Positions 9,150-18,431 of a stretch of 64,000 nt of DNA are shown here, piece after piece. The notes under the pieces were generated by a model. It saw only the letters and a program-made list of their open reading frames with translations, was not told the origin of the DNA and searched no databases. The DNA is from a bacterium (GTDB lineage: Bacteria > JAJVIF01): the NCBI GenBank assembly GCA_022072165.1, contig JAJVIF010000001.1, positions 1,692,575 to 1,756,574 on the forward strand, read 5' to 3'. The translations under genes were made by a program, and so were the position numbers. How positions within the stretch are numbered: position 1 is the first letter of the stretch; the number at the start of each line of letters is the position of its first letter.

Positions 9150-10283
9150 ATGCGACCTCGCCGCCACACCCCTCTCGCTCTCCTCCTCTGCCTGCTGGCA
9201 GCCCTCGTAAGTTGCCAGGCCCACGATGCGGCCCATCTCGATCTCACCGGCACGGTCGAAATCACCCGACTGACCCTCGCATCCCGGGTCGGCGGGCGAG
9301 TCGCGACCCACGCCGTTTCGGAGGGAGAAACAGTCGCTGCTGGAGCCATCGTGATCACGCTGACAGAGCCGGCACTCGCGGCCCAGGCATCCGTGCTGGC
9401 CGCTCAGCGGGCACAGGCCGAGGCGACTCTGGCGGAACTGGAAGCCGGAGCACGTCCTGAGGAAGTCGCGCAGGCCCGGGCAGTGCTGGCGGCCGCAGAG
9501 TCGCGACTCCACTTGCTGGAAGCCGGGAGTCGCGCTGAAGAACGCGCCCTCGCACGGACCGAAGCCGACCTCGCACGGGCGATCCTTGACCAGGCGGAAC
9601 GGGACGCCTCCCGCGCTCGCGACCTCTTCGCGGCGGGGGTCATCGCCCAACAAGAACTGGAACAAATCGAGCTGACCCGGACCCGGGCTGCCGATCAGTG
9701 GCGGCTCGCCGACCAACGCCTGCAACTGGCGGAAGCCGGCCCCCGCCCCGAAGAAGTCGCCATCCTGCGAGCACAGGTCGCCCAGCAGCAGGCCCAAGTC
9801 GCCCTCCTTGAGGCAGGACCGACACCCGAAGCCCTGGAACGCGCCCGGCAGTTGGTCCGGCAGGCGCAGGAGCAGGAAGCCGCACTGTCAGCAGACCTGG
9901 CGGAACTGGAGGTCCGGACCCCGCGGGCGGGAGTGGTCGACCGCCTGCTGCTGGACCCCGGGGAGGTCGCGATGCCGGGACAGGCCCTCTGTTCCCTCCG
10001 GGACCCGGCCGATGTCCGCCTCCGGGTCTGGCTCCCGGAGTCTCAGCTCGGACGAGTCCAGCCCGGCAACACCGGAACCGTGACACTCCATGGCGACCAG
10101 CCACCGTTGCAGGTGACCGTGGTTACCATCGCGAGTCAGGCCGAATTCACGCCCCGGAACATCCAGACGCCCCAGGAACGGGCGACACAGGTCTTCGCCA
10201 TGGACTGCCGCTTCACCGACCCGCCCGACTGGCTCCGGGATGGCATGACCCTGACAGTCCGCTTTGACCCCACCACCCCATGA
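9150..10283 (+). CDS. HlyD/YbhG-like membrane fusion protein of ABC exporter
   Basis: The 377-residue protein has a signal peptide ending in LVSC, so Cys22 may be lipid-modified and anchor it to the membrane. Residues ~40-75 form the first half of a biotinyl-lipoyl-like domain (SRVGGRVATHAVSEGETVAAG). Residues ~85-250 are an Ala/Glu/Arg-rich alpha-hairpin with recurring LEAG-x-RPEE units. The lipoyl half returns at ~255-285 (VRTPRAGVVDRLLLDPGE), followed by a beta-barrel. This is the layout of periplasmic adaptors linking an inner-membrane ABC pump to an outer channel. It overlaps the next gene by 4 nt. No outer-membrane channel gene is adjacent. The substrate is unknown. Confidence 0.88.
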   Translation: MRPRRHTPLALLLCLLAALVSCQAHDAAHLDLTGTVEITRLTLASRVGGRVATHAVSEGETVAAGAIVITLTEPALAAQASVLAAQRAQAEATLAELEAGARPEEVAQARAVLAAAESRLHLLEAGSRAEERALARTEADLARAILDQAERDASRARDLFAAGVIAQQELEQIELTRTRAADQWRLADQRLQLAEAGPRPEEVAILRAQVAQQQAQVALLEAGPTPEALERARQLVRQAQEQEAALSADLAELEVRTPRAGVVDRLLLDPGEVAMPGQALCSLRDPADVRLRVWLPESQLGRVQPGNTGTVTLHGDQPPLQVTVVTIASQAEFTPRNIQTPQERATQVFAMDCRFTDPPDWLRDGMTLTVRFDPTTP

Positions 10284-11263
10284 CGCAGCATCTGCCCCCC
10301 GGCGATCTGGCGGTGGATGCCCGAGGATTGTCCCGTCGGTTCGGCGACTTTGTCGCGGTCGATCAGGTCGACCTCGCGGTCCCCAGAGGGCATATCTTCG
10401 GTCTCTTGGGTCCCAACGGATCGGGAAAAAGCACCACCATCCGGATGCTCACCGGCCTCCTGACACCCTCTGCCGGAACCGCCCTGGTCCTGGGGCACGA
10501 TGTCATCCGCGAGTCCCGGCAGATACGGGCCAGTATTGGCTACATGGCGCAGCGATTTGCCCTCTACGCCGAGCTTACCGTGCAGGAAAATCTCCAGTTC
10601 TTTGGACAAATTTATGGACTCACCGGACAGCGGCTCCGCCAGCGGATCGACACCCTCTATCAACGCCTCGAACTCGGCCCCTATGCCTCCCGACGTGCCG
10701 GGCAGCTGTCCGGTGGCTGGAAGCAGCGTCTGGCCCTCGGCGCAGCGCTGCTGCATGAGCCGGCCCTGATCTTCCTCGATGAACCGACCGCCGGCATCGA
10801 CCCGGTGGCACGTCGCGACATCTGGGATCTCCTGGCCACCTTCGCGCAACAGGGCCTGACACTCTTTGTCACGACCCACTACATGGACGAAGCGGAGCGC
10901 TGCCAGAGTCTGGGGTACATCTATCAGTCACGACTCCTCGCGCTGGGGACACCGCAGGAGCTGAAAGCCTGGCCCGGCATCACGCCCGCCGGCACCCGTC
11001 GCCTCGCCCTCGCCACGCCGGAACCCGCCAGAATCATGACCGCCCTCGCCCATTGGGAGCCGATCCACGCGGCATCCCTGTTTGGGGCGGAAGTGATTGC
11101 CCTCGCTGATGACACGCTGGAAGAAGCCGCCATTCGTCGCTACCTCCAGGAACAGCAGCTCACGGTCGGCGACATTCGCGAGACCGCCCCCAGCCTGGAG
11201 GATGTGTTTGTCGGGCTCTCGCGCATGGCGCAACAGGAACTCGTCGGACGGGGGCAGCGATGA
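10280..11263 (+). CDS. ABC transporter ATP-binding protein
   Basis: This 327-residue ATPase energises the ABC-2 export system encoded around it. Walker A is GPNGSGKS (44-51), the Q-loop glutamine is near 91, the signature is LSGGWKQ (143-149), Walker B is LIFLDE (163-168) and the switch histidine is H200 in TTHYMDEAE. The C-terminal ~110 residues resemble the regulatory tail of drug or multidrug exporters of the YbhF/CcmA type. It starts in an ATGA overlap with the adaptor gene and ends in an ATGA overlap with the permease gene, so the three are almost certainly cotranslated. Confidence 0.95.
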   Translation: MTQHLPPGDLAVDARGLSRRFGDFVAVDQVDLAVPRGHIFGLLGPNGSGKSTTIRMLTGLLTPSAGTALVLGHDVIRESRQIRASIGYMAQRFALYAELTVQENLQFFGQIYGLTGQRLRQRIDTLYQRLELGPYASRRAGQLSGGWKQRLALGAALLHEPALIFLDEPTAGIDPVARRDIWDLLATFAQQGLTLFVTTHYMDEAERCQSLGYIYQSRLLALGTPQELKAWPGITPAGTRRLALATPEPARIMTALAHWEPIHAASLFGAEVIALADDTLEEAAIRRYLQEQQLTVGDIRETAPSLEDVFVGLSRMAQQELVGRGQR

Positions 11264-12405
11264 TCCGCTGGTGGCACCATCTCGTGGCGGTTGCCCGCAA
11301 GGAGGTGCTGACCCTTCTCCGGGATCCGCTGGCGCTGGTTCTGATGTTCGGCATCCCGAGTCTGCAGCTGGTGATTTTCGGCTACGCCATCAACACCAAC
11401 ATCAGTCACATCCGGACCGCGGTCCTGGACCTGGATCATGGGCAGGCAGGGCGTCAGTTTGTCCAGGCGCTCGAGAGCACCGGAACCTTCGACCTCACGG
11501 GGGCTGTTCACTCCACTGAGGCGCTGGAAACCGCCATGCGTTCCGGGCAGGTGCAGGTGGGGGTGGTGATCCCGCAGGGCTTCACTACCGAGCGGCAGGC
11601 GGGACGCCCGGCGCAGGTCCAGTTCCTCATCGATGGGTCCAACGCCACCATCGCCAACACGGCCCTGCAGACTGGCCAGGCTCTTGGGCTCCACCTCTCC
11701 ATGCAGGCGGCCGGCGAGCGCTTGCTCCTGCGGGGCATCGTCACCTCCGAGCCATTGACGCCATCGGTGGAGGTCCGTCCCCGACTGCTGTACAACCCCG
11801 ACCTCAAAAGTTCTCACTTTTATGTCCCAGGGCTCATCGGGGTCGTGCTCCAGATTATCCCGGTCTTCCTCACCGCTTTTGCGATTGTGCGGGAACGTGA
11901 GAGCGGCACACTTGAGCAATTACTGGTCACACCAGTCGAAAAGAGCGCCGTAATTACCGGGAAACTTATACCTTATCTGGGAGTCGGCTTCCTCGAACTC
12001 CTCTTCGTGTTGACCGTCATGCAGCTCCTCTTTCAGGTCCCGATCCGGGGGAGCCTGCTCCTGCTGGTCCTGCTCTCGACCCTCTTTATCCTCACGGCCC
12101 TCGCCATCGGACTCCTCATCAGCACGGTGGCGAAGACCCAGCCCCAGGCGATGCAACTCGCTTACCTCATCATGCTCCCCTCGATTTTGCTGTCGGGCTT
12201 CATGTTTCCCCGGGAGAGTATGCCGTCCATCTTGCAGGGGCTGTCGTTGGCCCTGCCGGTCACCTACTACCTTGAAATCCTGCGCGGCACAATCCTGCGC
12301 GGGGCTCTCTGGGTCGACCTTTGGGATGAAGCGCTGGTCCTGGGACTGATGATGCTCGTGCTCACCACCGCCAGTGTCCGCAACTTCCGCAAGACGCTGG
12401 AGTAA
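11260..12405 (+). CDS. ABC-2 type permease
   Basis: The 381-residue membrane protein has one N-terminal transmembrane helix (~25-47, around MFGIPSLQLVIFGYAIN), a ~150-residue extracytoplasmic domain and about five C-terminal helices (~185-375). This is the ABC2_membrane_3 layout of YbhS/YhhJ-like exporters. The family motif region GLIGVVLQIIPVFLTAFAIV precedes RERESGTLEQLLVTP, a conserved cytoplasmic loop of these permeases. YbhGFSR-type systems usually encode two permeases, but only one is present, so it probably homodimerises. Substrate is unknown; xenobiotic or lipid export is plausible from homology. Confidence 0.92.
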   Translation: MIRWWHHLVAVARKEVLTLLRDPLALVLMFGIPSLQLVIFGYAINTNISHIRTAVLDLDHGQAGRQFVQALESTGTFDLTGAVHSTEALETAMRSGQVQVGVVIPQGFTTERQAGRPAQVQFLIDGSNATIANTALQTGQALGLHLSMQAAGERLLLRGIVTSEPLTPSVEVRPRLLYNPDLKSSHFYVPGLIGVVLQIIPVFLTAFAIVRERESGTLEQLLVTPVEKSAVITGKLIPYLGVGFLELLFVLTVMQLLFQVPIRGSLLLLVLLSTLFILTALAIGLLISTVAKTQPQAMQLAYLIMLPSILLSGFMFPRESMPSILQGLSLALPVTYYLEILRGTILRGALWVDLWDEALVLGLMMLVLTTASVRNFRKTLE

Positions 12406-12486
12406 GGGGTGCGCTGGTTTCTCTGAAGTACCTTTCCCCCACCCGCTCGGTGCATCGAAACTACAATCACTTTCAGGAGGCGCAAC

Positions 12487-12684
12487 ATGTGCGTGATCTG
12501 TCATCTTGTCGGCGGACTCTGCAAGCTCGTCTGGACCAGCCTCCTGACGCTGGATCGCTTCGCCCCCCGGGCGGCTTCCTGGCTGAGTCTGCGCCTCACC
12601 TGTCCTGCAGCCTGCCCCATGCCTGCGGACCGTCTGCAGTCTCTCGCCGCCCCTCGACCTCCATCACGGACTTCCCTGCGCTAG
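12487..12684 (+). CDS. Possible 65-residue Cys-containing small protein
   Basis: The ORF starts at ATG 12487, 6 nt after a good AGGAGG site that sits 81 nt beyond the permease gene. The N-terminus MCVICHLVGGLC has a CxxC and a third Cys close by; the C-terminal half is Pro/Arg/Ser-rich and ends by running 21 nt into the convergent TPR gene. The ribosome-binding site is the main support. No family is recognised and the C-terminal composition looks like a shadow of the opposite strand, so the call is tentative. Confidence 0.35.
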   Translation: MCVICHLVGGLCKLVWTSLLTLDRFAPRAASWLSLRLTCPAACPMPADRLQSLAAPRPPSRTSLR

Positions 12685-14970
12685 CCGGACCGCCGCCTGG
12701 TACTCGTAGTGGTGCGTGAGTCCTGTGGCGAGACAGGTCGCGAGGGCCATCGCTGATTCCTGCGGCGCACTCTTTCGCAGCACCTGCGCGATGTGATACT
12801 CGACCGTACAGGCCCGTCGCGACTGCTCAGTCGATGAAATGTGCGCTTCCTGATAGGCCGCTGTCCGGACTTCCGCTGGCGTGCTTTCTCCCAGGTAGAG
12901 TCCGATCACACCCCGTATCCAGACCCGGTCCTCAGCGCGTGCGACTTCCCGCAGCATCGATTCTGCATGGGGATCGCCAAGCTCCTCCAGACAGAGGTAA
13001 TAGAAGAGCCGGGCCCGGGTATGCTCCGGCACCCTGGCGACAAAGGTCGCGATGGCCTCTGCCGCATCGGCGTAGCGCTCCTGCAGGAAGCAGGCATGTC
13101 CTCGCCCATAGGTCGCGATGCCCGAGCGTTCCTGCGCGGCCTCCGAGGCGGTGTAAGCCGCTTCTGCGGCTGCCAGATCCCCGCGCAGATACGCGACATG
13201 TCCCCGGTAGAGCCAGTACCGCGCCTCGGGGATGTCGGCCGTCGTGAGGGTCTCCAACGACCGCTGCGCGGTATCCCCATCCCCTGCGGCCGCCCGGACA
13301 TACGCCCCCTGCAGCGCCAGCTCATACGCATCCGGATTCCGCGCTGCACCTTCCTCAAGGAGCCTCGCTGCTGCGACGTAGTCCCCCCGATCGAACAAGA
13401 AGCGCGCCGGATGGAGCCAGGTTGACGGCAGATGACCTGTCCGGGTTCGGGCCAGCACGAAGGAGGTCCCTGCCGCCTCCAGATCATCCTCCCGGGCCGC
13501 AAGGACCGCGCGATTCTCCAGCACGACTGCCCGTCGCGGACGCGCTTCTTCCGCCAGCGTCCAACTCGACTTCGCCGACTGTGTCGCTCCCCGATACCAG
13601 GACCAGACGCCCCGGTTGTTCAGCAGCACTGGATCGCCGGGAGCTTTGGGAAACGCGGTCGCCTCCCACTCCGCAACCAGACGTGTCGGGGCCTGCAAAC
13701 GACGCAGGATCTCCTGGTGCAGCAAGGCCGCGTGATTGGGGGACTGCGCTGGCCAGCGCACCGCCAGGGGCTCTGTCAGATCGTAGGCCTCGCGCAGGCG
13801 ACTCTGCCGCATCGAGACATACCCCAGCAGTAAGCGCGCAGAAGGGTCCCGGGGCACGAGTCGCAGCGCAACCCGTGCCAGTTCATCGCTCATGCTCAGA
13901 CTCTCGGCCTCCAGCGACTGTGCTGCCGCCAGCAGGCAGATGCCGCTCTCGAATCGTCGCTGACGCATGGTCCCGGGCCAGTGCAGCGCGATGAGCCGAC
14001 GCCATCCGTGCGAGGTCCTGATGGAACCGGTCCAGTCGAGGGCTTCATAGCCACGCCAGGGTGCCAGGACTCCACCATTGGCACACTGCACTAGGTATGT
14101 CCTGAGGGCAGCGACATACAGGGTCGGCACCCGCGCAGCTCCCTCTTCCGCGAGTCCCAGGGCCGACTCCGCCGACTCGAAACGTGCCTGTCGCAAATAA
14201 AACACTGCTGCCGCCAGGGGGGCCTGTTCCATCAGCAGCGCCTCCGCCACCGAGTTGATTCCCCAGCGCCAGTCCCGCCCTTCGATGATGTCGCTATGCA
14301 GGGAGCGTCCGTTGAGCTCGGTCTGCAACATCAGCTTGCCATCCGCTGCCAGGATGGTCCCGGACAGCACTACCACTTTGCGTCCCAGCAAGCGCCAGTA
14401 CCCCTGCTGCAGCACGGTTTGTGGCCAGACCTGCGATGCGGTGGGGCTTCCGGACGTCGTCCACCACCAGCCGCGCCGAACCCGGAGCCGCAGGTCCGGC
14501 GCAGCGGGATACCAGCGGACCTGTTCAGTGGAAGTGATCGATCGGTCAAGAGAAGGCGCACCGATGCGCAGCTCGAATCCCGGCTGTTGCAGTGTCGTAA
14601 ATTGCTCATCCAGACGGGTCACGATCGTCTCGGCAGCATTGACCGGAGACTGCCCCCCTGGTCCCAGCGACCCCCGAATCGTCAGGGGAGTCACGAGCAC
14701 CACGGTCTCCCCCTGCCCACTCCACCAGGCCGACAGCCAGCTCACCAGAAAGAGGGCTATCAGTGCGGTCCGGCCGAGACGTCGCCACTGTCGACGCTGA
14801 ACTGTTCCCCGGATCCCCCAGAGAAAATCCGGACCGCCGACTGGTGGGAGGCGTCGCGCCTCCCGGCGGCCAGTGGCTTGGCGTGCTGCTGGCTCGTCTC
14901 GCCCCATACGTGGTTCGGCATCTGCCGGGGCAGCCAGGGGGGGACGGCGTTCCCGTCGGCCTGCGGTCAT
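12664..14970 (-). CDS. Large membrane-anchored TPR protein
   Basis: The 768-residue protein begins with an Arg-rich ~45-residue cytoplasmic segment and one transmembrane helix (~47-64, around IALFLVSWLSAWW). A ~170-residue region of unknown fold follows, containing beta-rich stretches and a Trp-rich patch (RRGWWWTT). From ~230 to the end the sequence is tetratricopeptide-like, for example TYGRGHACFLQERYADAAEAI near the C-terminus. Its ATG overlaps the stop of the pyrimidine phosphorylase gene by 4 nt, so the two are translationally coupled. TPRs suggest a scaffold for protein assemblies on the outer face of the membrane. No enzymatic motif is visible. Confidence 0.85.
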   Translation of the reverse strand: MTAGRRERRPPLAAPADAEPRMGRDEPAARQATGRREARRLPPVGGPDFLWGIRGTVQRRQWRRLGRTALIALFLVSWLSAWWSGQGETVVLVTPLTIRGSLGPGGQSPVNAAETIVTRLDEQFTTLQQPGFELRIGAPSLDRSITSTEQVRWYPAAPDLRLRVRRGWWWTTSGSPTASQVWPQTVLQQGYWRLLGRKVVVLSGTILAADGKLMLQTELNGRSLHSDIIEGRDWRWGINSVAEALLMEQAPLAAAVFYLRQARFESAESALGLAEEGAARVPTLYVAALRTYLVQCANGGVLAPWRGYEALDWTGSIRTSHGWRRLIALHWPGTMRQRRFESGICLLAAAQSLEAESLSMSDELARVALRLVPRDPSARLLLGYVSMRQSRLREAYDLTEPLAVRWPAQSPNHAALLHQEILRRLQAPTRLVAEWEATAFPKAPGDPVLLNNRGVWSWYRGATQSAKSSWTLAEEARPRRAVVLENRAVLAAREDDLEAAGTSFVLARTRTGHLPSTWLHPARFLFDRGDYVAAARLLEEGAARNPDAYELALQGAYVRAAAGDGDTAQRSLETLTTADIPEARYWLYRGHVAYLRGDLAAAEAAYTASEAAQERSGIATYGRGHACFLQERYADAAEAIATFVARVPEHTRARLFYYLCLEELGDPHAESMLREVARAEDRVWIRGVIGLYLGESTPAEVRTAAYQEAHISSTEQSRRACTVEYHIAQVLRKSAPQESAMALATCLATGLTHHYEYQAAVRLAQGSP

Positions 14971-16349
14971 CCGCTCAAACTGGCGCTGGTGAGGACTTCA
15001 GCGATAAGCGGTGGCAGGGTCGCCGGTCGTTCGGGGCCAATGGTGATGAGCGATTGCAACGCTGCGACTGTCGCGGCGGCCTGCTCCTGCGATGCAGCGT
15101 GGACCTCTGCCAGCGGCTCCCCGGCCGCGACAGCATCGCCGAGATGCACCAGCAGCCGGAGCCCCACGGCGGGGTCCAGGACATCGGCCTTGGTGCGACG
15201 TCCACCCCCCATCCCCCGGACCAGTTCGCCGATCTCCCGCGTCGCGAAGTGTGTCACGAACCCCGAGTCCAGCGCTGGACAGGGCTGCACTACCGGAGCT
15301 GTTGCAAGGAAGTCCCACGGACGCTCCGCTACCTGTGGGTCCCCCCCCTGCAGGCTCACCCACTTGCGAAACACCTGCAGCGCTTGTCCCGTATGCAGGA
15401 ACGCCTGGATGCATTCGATGGTCAGGTCACTGCTGTCGCAACATTCCCAAGGGGCATCGGACGTCCGGCCGCCGCATGCCTGATAGACCTGCACCATTTC
15501 CCACGCCAGCCGGCAGATCAGCTCTTCAAAATCCTTCGGACCCCGCCCCTGTAGCGTCTCGATCGCCTCCGCGATCTCCAGCGCGTTTCCCACCGCGCTT
15601 CCCAGTGGCTGCTCCATGCTGGAGAGAACCGCCCGGACAGTCCTCCCGGTCCGCTCCCCGATGGCGACCATGGTCTCCGCCAGCTGCCGGGCATCTTCGT
15701 ACCGCTGCATGAAGGCCCCTTCACCGTACTTCACATCCAGCACGATGCCGTTGGCCCCCCCGGCGATTTTCTTGGACATGATGGACGCCGCAATCAGCGC
15801 GATGTTGTCCACCGTGACCGTGACATCCCGCAGGGCGTACAGCGCTTTGTCAGCGGGCACCATGTCCGCCGTCTGCCCCGCGATCACCAGTCCGCAGTTC
15901 GTGAGAATCGACCGCATCTGCGACGGTGTCAGATCCACCGTGAAACAGGGAATGCTTTCGAGCTTGTCAAGGGTGCCACCCGTAAAGCCGAGTGCCCGCC
16001 CGGAAAACTTCGCCACCGGGATCCCCAGGGCAGCCACCAGCGGTGCCAACGCAATGGTGGTCTTGTCCCCGACCCCGCCCGTGGAATGCTTGTCGACGAC
16101 GATTCCGACATCGGACCAGTCACAGGTCCGGCCATGCGCCGCCATTGCGAGTGTCAGGGCTGCTGTCTCATCAAAGTTCAGATCGCGCCAGCAGACCGCC
16201 ATGAGCCAGGCCGCCACCTGATAGTCCGGCAGGGGCGAATCCGACGCAATCAGGGCAGCGATAAACGCATCCAGCGCTTCCGGCGTATGGCTCCCCCCAT
16301 ACTTCTTGGTGGCGATGAATTCGAGCATGGAGAAGGGCGATGTGGTCAC
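14967..16349 (-). CDS. deoA: Thymidine/pyrimidine-nucleoside phosphorylase
   Basis: The 460-residue enzyme belongs to nucleoside phosphorylase family II, which splits thymidine (and often uridine) with phosphate to base and (deoxy)ribose 1-phosphate for salvage. The phosphate-binding KHSTGGVGDKTT lies at 87-98 and the family signature FSGRALGFTGGTLDKLES at ~115-132. Length is slightly above the usual 430-440. GTG 16349 is chosen because a TACAAT hexamer ends 6 nt before it, suggesting a leaderless mRNA; ATG 16328 (MLEFIATKK) is the alternative. DeoA and Pdp cannot be separated from sequence alone. The other deo genes are not nearby. Confidence 0.92.
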   Translation of the reverse strand: MTTSPFSMLEFIATKKYGGSHTPEALDAFIAALIASDSPLPDYQVAAWLMAVCWRDLNFDETAALTLAMAAHGRTCDWSDVGIVVDKHSTGGVGDKTTIALAPLVAALGIPVAKFSGRALGFTGGTLDKLESIPCFTVDLTPSQMRSILTNCGLVIAGQTADMVPADKALYALRDVTVTVDNIALIAASIMSKKIAGGANGIVLDVKYGEGAFMQRYEDARQLAETMVAIGERTGRTVRAVLSSMEQPLGSAVGNALEIAEAIETLQGRGPKDFEELICRLAWEMVQVYQACGGRTSDAPWECCDSSDLTIECIQAFLHTGQALQVFRKWVSLQGGDPQVAERPWDFLATAPVVQPCPALDSGFVTHFATREIGELVRGMGGGRRTKADVLDPAVGLRLLVHLGDAVAAGEPLAEVHAASQEQAAATVAALQSLITIGPERPATLPPLIAEVLTSASLSG

Positions 16350-16355
16350 CCCTGC

Positions 16356-16361
16356 ATTGTA
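16356..16361 (-). promoter_or_regulatory. -10 element, leaderless context, for the phosphorylase operon
   Basis: TACAAT on the minus strand, with 6 nt to GTG 16349. Transcription would start at or next to the start codon. Confidence 0.5.
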
Positions 16362-16375
16362 CGAAGGGTCAGGCC

Positions 16376-17527
16376 CTAGCCGGGGAGTTTGCCGCTCTGC
16401 TCCCGGGCCCGCTGCTCGATTTCCAGCAGCGTTGTCAGCGCCAGGTCCTGCAGAGCATTCTGGCTGATCTCCCCAGCATAGAGCAGTGAATAGAGCATCT
16501 GCTCGCCGTTCCAGGTATGCGTCCAGAGGACCAGATGGCGGTCGCCAGCGTGTGCATAGCGAAACTCGTACTCATCCACCCGGACCGCCGGCAGGGCTTC
16601 AGCGCCGGAGACCGGCTCGCCCGCCTTCCAGGGCGAGCACATCACCGCGACTGTCGCGCCATCCATGTCCATGACCGCACAGGCGACATCCTTCTGATCT
16701 GCGCGCCAGACATCGGCGGAGACATACGCCCCCAGATCGGGAAAGACCACCGGGCTCCAGCTGACATTCCGGGCGACAAAATGCTCGACCCCGGTCACGC
16801 TGGAGTCTTCCAGCTTGCGATAGGTCTGGAAGTTCACCGCCAGCAGGGCTTCGACATAGTTTTTCTCGGCCACAATCCCCGGATCGCCCCGGTCCACCGG
16901 ACCGGTCGGGCGCATGAACTGGCCCACCAGGAGCCCCAGCAGCAACAGCGCTGCGATGCCCGCCGCATAGAAGTACTGGATCCGGGTCCGGACCACTTTC
17001 GCGCTCTCGGTCTGACGCGCCAGCTGGGCCGCCGAGGGCAACGCCACCCCATTCGAGGCGGCTGGCTGCACCGGCACCTCGAGCAGGACTTCCTCAGGGA
17101 AAGGCCAGGGAAAACTCTCCCGACCCGCTGCCCGATCTTCCGGCGCGATGGCCGCCGCTGCCAACTCCGCATCATCCCTGGTCGAGACCCGTCGTGTACT
17201 GAATTTGGAGAGTCGGCGAATCCGCTCTGCTTCGGTCTCTGGGACCGGCCAGGTCCCGGGCAGTTCTTCGGCGGCTGGAGCATCAGCGAGCCGAGACTGG
17301 AATCGCTCCCACAGGCCTCCTGGTGCGACCTCCTCTCCCGCCGCTGCCAGTGCCCCGCGCAGCCCTTTCAGTTGCTGCATCCAGGGACCGCACCCCTCGC
17401 AAAGCCGGAGATGGGCCGCGACCTTTTCCGCCTCTGTCTGTGGCAGGACTCCATCCAGATACTCATAGAGCCGAGGGTAGGTCTCTTCACAGGTGAAGCC
17501 ACCGCGAGGCAGGGCGGGAGTCGTCAT
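16376..17527 (-). CDS. Transmembrane anti-sigma factor with zinc-finger (ZAS-like) domain
   Basis: The 383-residue protein begins with an anti-sigma zinc-finger-like domain: Cys13, His39, Cys43 and Cys46 form the HxxxCxxC arrangement (HLRLCEGC) typical of RsrA/RseA-type zinc anti-sigma factors. A linker of ~140 residues leads to one transmembrane helix (~195-215, around IAALLLLGLLVGQF), then a ~165-residue outer domain. It starts in a 4-nt overlap with the upstream sigma factor gene, the usual arrangement of a sigma/anti-sigma pair. It probably holds the sigma factor inactive at the membrane until an envelope or redox signal is received. The outer domain is not recognised. Confidence 0.88.
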   Translation of the reverse strand: MTTPALPRGGFTCEETYPRLYEYLDGVLPQTEAEKVAAHLRLCEGCGPWMQQLKGLRGALAAAGEEVAPGGLWERFQSRLADAPAAEELPGTWPVPETEAERIRRLSKFSTRRVSTRDDAELAAAAIAPEDRAAGRESFPWPFPEEVLLEVPVQPAASNGVALPSAAQLARQTESAKVVRTRIQYFYAAGIAALLLLGLLVGQFMRPTGPVDRGDPGIVAEKNYVEALLAVNFQTYRKLEDSSVTGVEHFVARNVSWSPVVFPDLGAYVSADVWRADQKDVACAVMDMDGATVAVMCSPWKAGEPVSGAEALPAVRVDEYEFRYAHAGDRHLVLWTHTWNGEQMLYSLLYAGEISQNALQDLALTTLLEIEQRAREQSGKLPG

Positions 17528-18105
17528 GACCGCACCTCTTTCGGGGTGCGGCCCGTCTGGGTCGCGAATTCATGCAGCGCGAGACAGAGCAGGCGACGAC
17601 CCCGGTAGATCCGGCTCATCACGGTGCCGATGGGCACTTCCAGCATCTCGCTGATCTCCCGGTAGCTGAAGCCTTCCAGGTCGCAGAGGATTACCGGCAG
17701 CCGAAAGCTGTCGGGCAGGCCATCAATCGCCTGCCGGACTGTGGCAGCTTCCAGCCGGAGCAGCACCACCTCTTCCGGATTGCTTCCCCCCGACCGCAGG
17801 CCTGCGCGGGCCAGGGCTTCATACTCCCGGTCCGCCGCTTCCAGGGCTGCTGCGGGCGGTGCTGTTTCCGCCTGACGGTAGCTGTTGATGAAGAGATTCG
17901 TCAGGATGCGAAAGACCCACGCCCGAAAATTGGTCCCCTGCTCATAGCGATCATAAAAGCGCCAGGCACGCAGCAGGGCATCCTGCACCAGATCCTCAGC
18001 GGCTTCGACGCGACGGGTCATCCGGAGGGCTGCGCCATACAACTGGTCCACCAGGGGCTGGACGAGCGCTTCAAACTCCGCCTGTCGATCATGCGAGAGT
18101 GACAC
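17524..18105 (-). CDS. ECF RNA polymerase sigma factor
   Basis: This ~193-residue group IV sigma factor has region 2 (DLVQDALLRAWRFYDR, then FRAWVFRILTNLFINSYR) and region 4 with the helix-turn-helix FSYREISEMLEVPIGTVMSR. The GTG start at 18105 is chosen because an extended -10 at 18158-18166 would place the transcript start downstream of the longer in-frame ATG at 18207. An AAGGAG lies in the leader, ~16 nt before this GTG. It is cotranscribed with its membrane anti-sigma factor. ECF factors usually autoregulate, so this promoter may be self-recognised, although it looks like the general -10 class of this window. Confidence 0.93.
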   Translation of the reverse strand: MSLSHDRQAEFEALVQPLVDQLYGAALRMTRRVEAAEDLVQDALLRAWRFYDRYEQGTNFRAWVFRILTNLFINSYRQAETAPPAAALEAADREYEALARAGLRSGGSNPEEVVLLRLEAATVRQAIDGLPDSFRLPVILCDLEGFSYREISEMLEVPIGTVMSRIYRGRRLLCLALHEFATQTGRTPKEVRS

Positions 18106-18157
18106 CAGCCTACACGCCGCTCCTTGCCAGACCTCCAGACAGAGGCTCAGGAAGCTG

Positions 18158-18166
18158 ATTTTAGCA
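18158..18166 (-). promoter_or_regulatory. Extended -10 promoter of the sigma/anti-sigma operon
   Basis: The minus strand reads TGC followed by TAAAAT. The flanking block (GTGCTAAAATCAGC) closely resembles those at 35236-35244 and 55042-55047. The 18106-18431 gap also contains a small hairpin (GCCTGA/TCAGGC at 18351-18368) upstream of the divergent gene. Confidence 0.5.
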
Positions 18167-18431
18167 CCGGCCCTCCCGATCCCTACTACCATCGCCTGTA
18201 CGGTCATCCTGGACGACTTCCCCTTTTTGCTGTCAGCAGCCTCACCGCTCCCGCCTGCTCAGCAACCGTCGGAGCACGGGCTTTATTCCCTCGCCAGCGG
18301 GTCTCCCGGCAATCAATCCGCACTGAGCGTCTTAGAACCGATTAATGCTGCCTGACTTCCTTCAGGCGAGATTAGAACAGACCAGCACCTTGCCGCCACG
18401 ACTCCCCCGTGGCCCCGGAGTACGACCGCCC

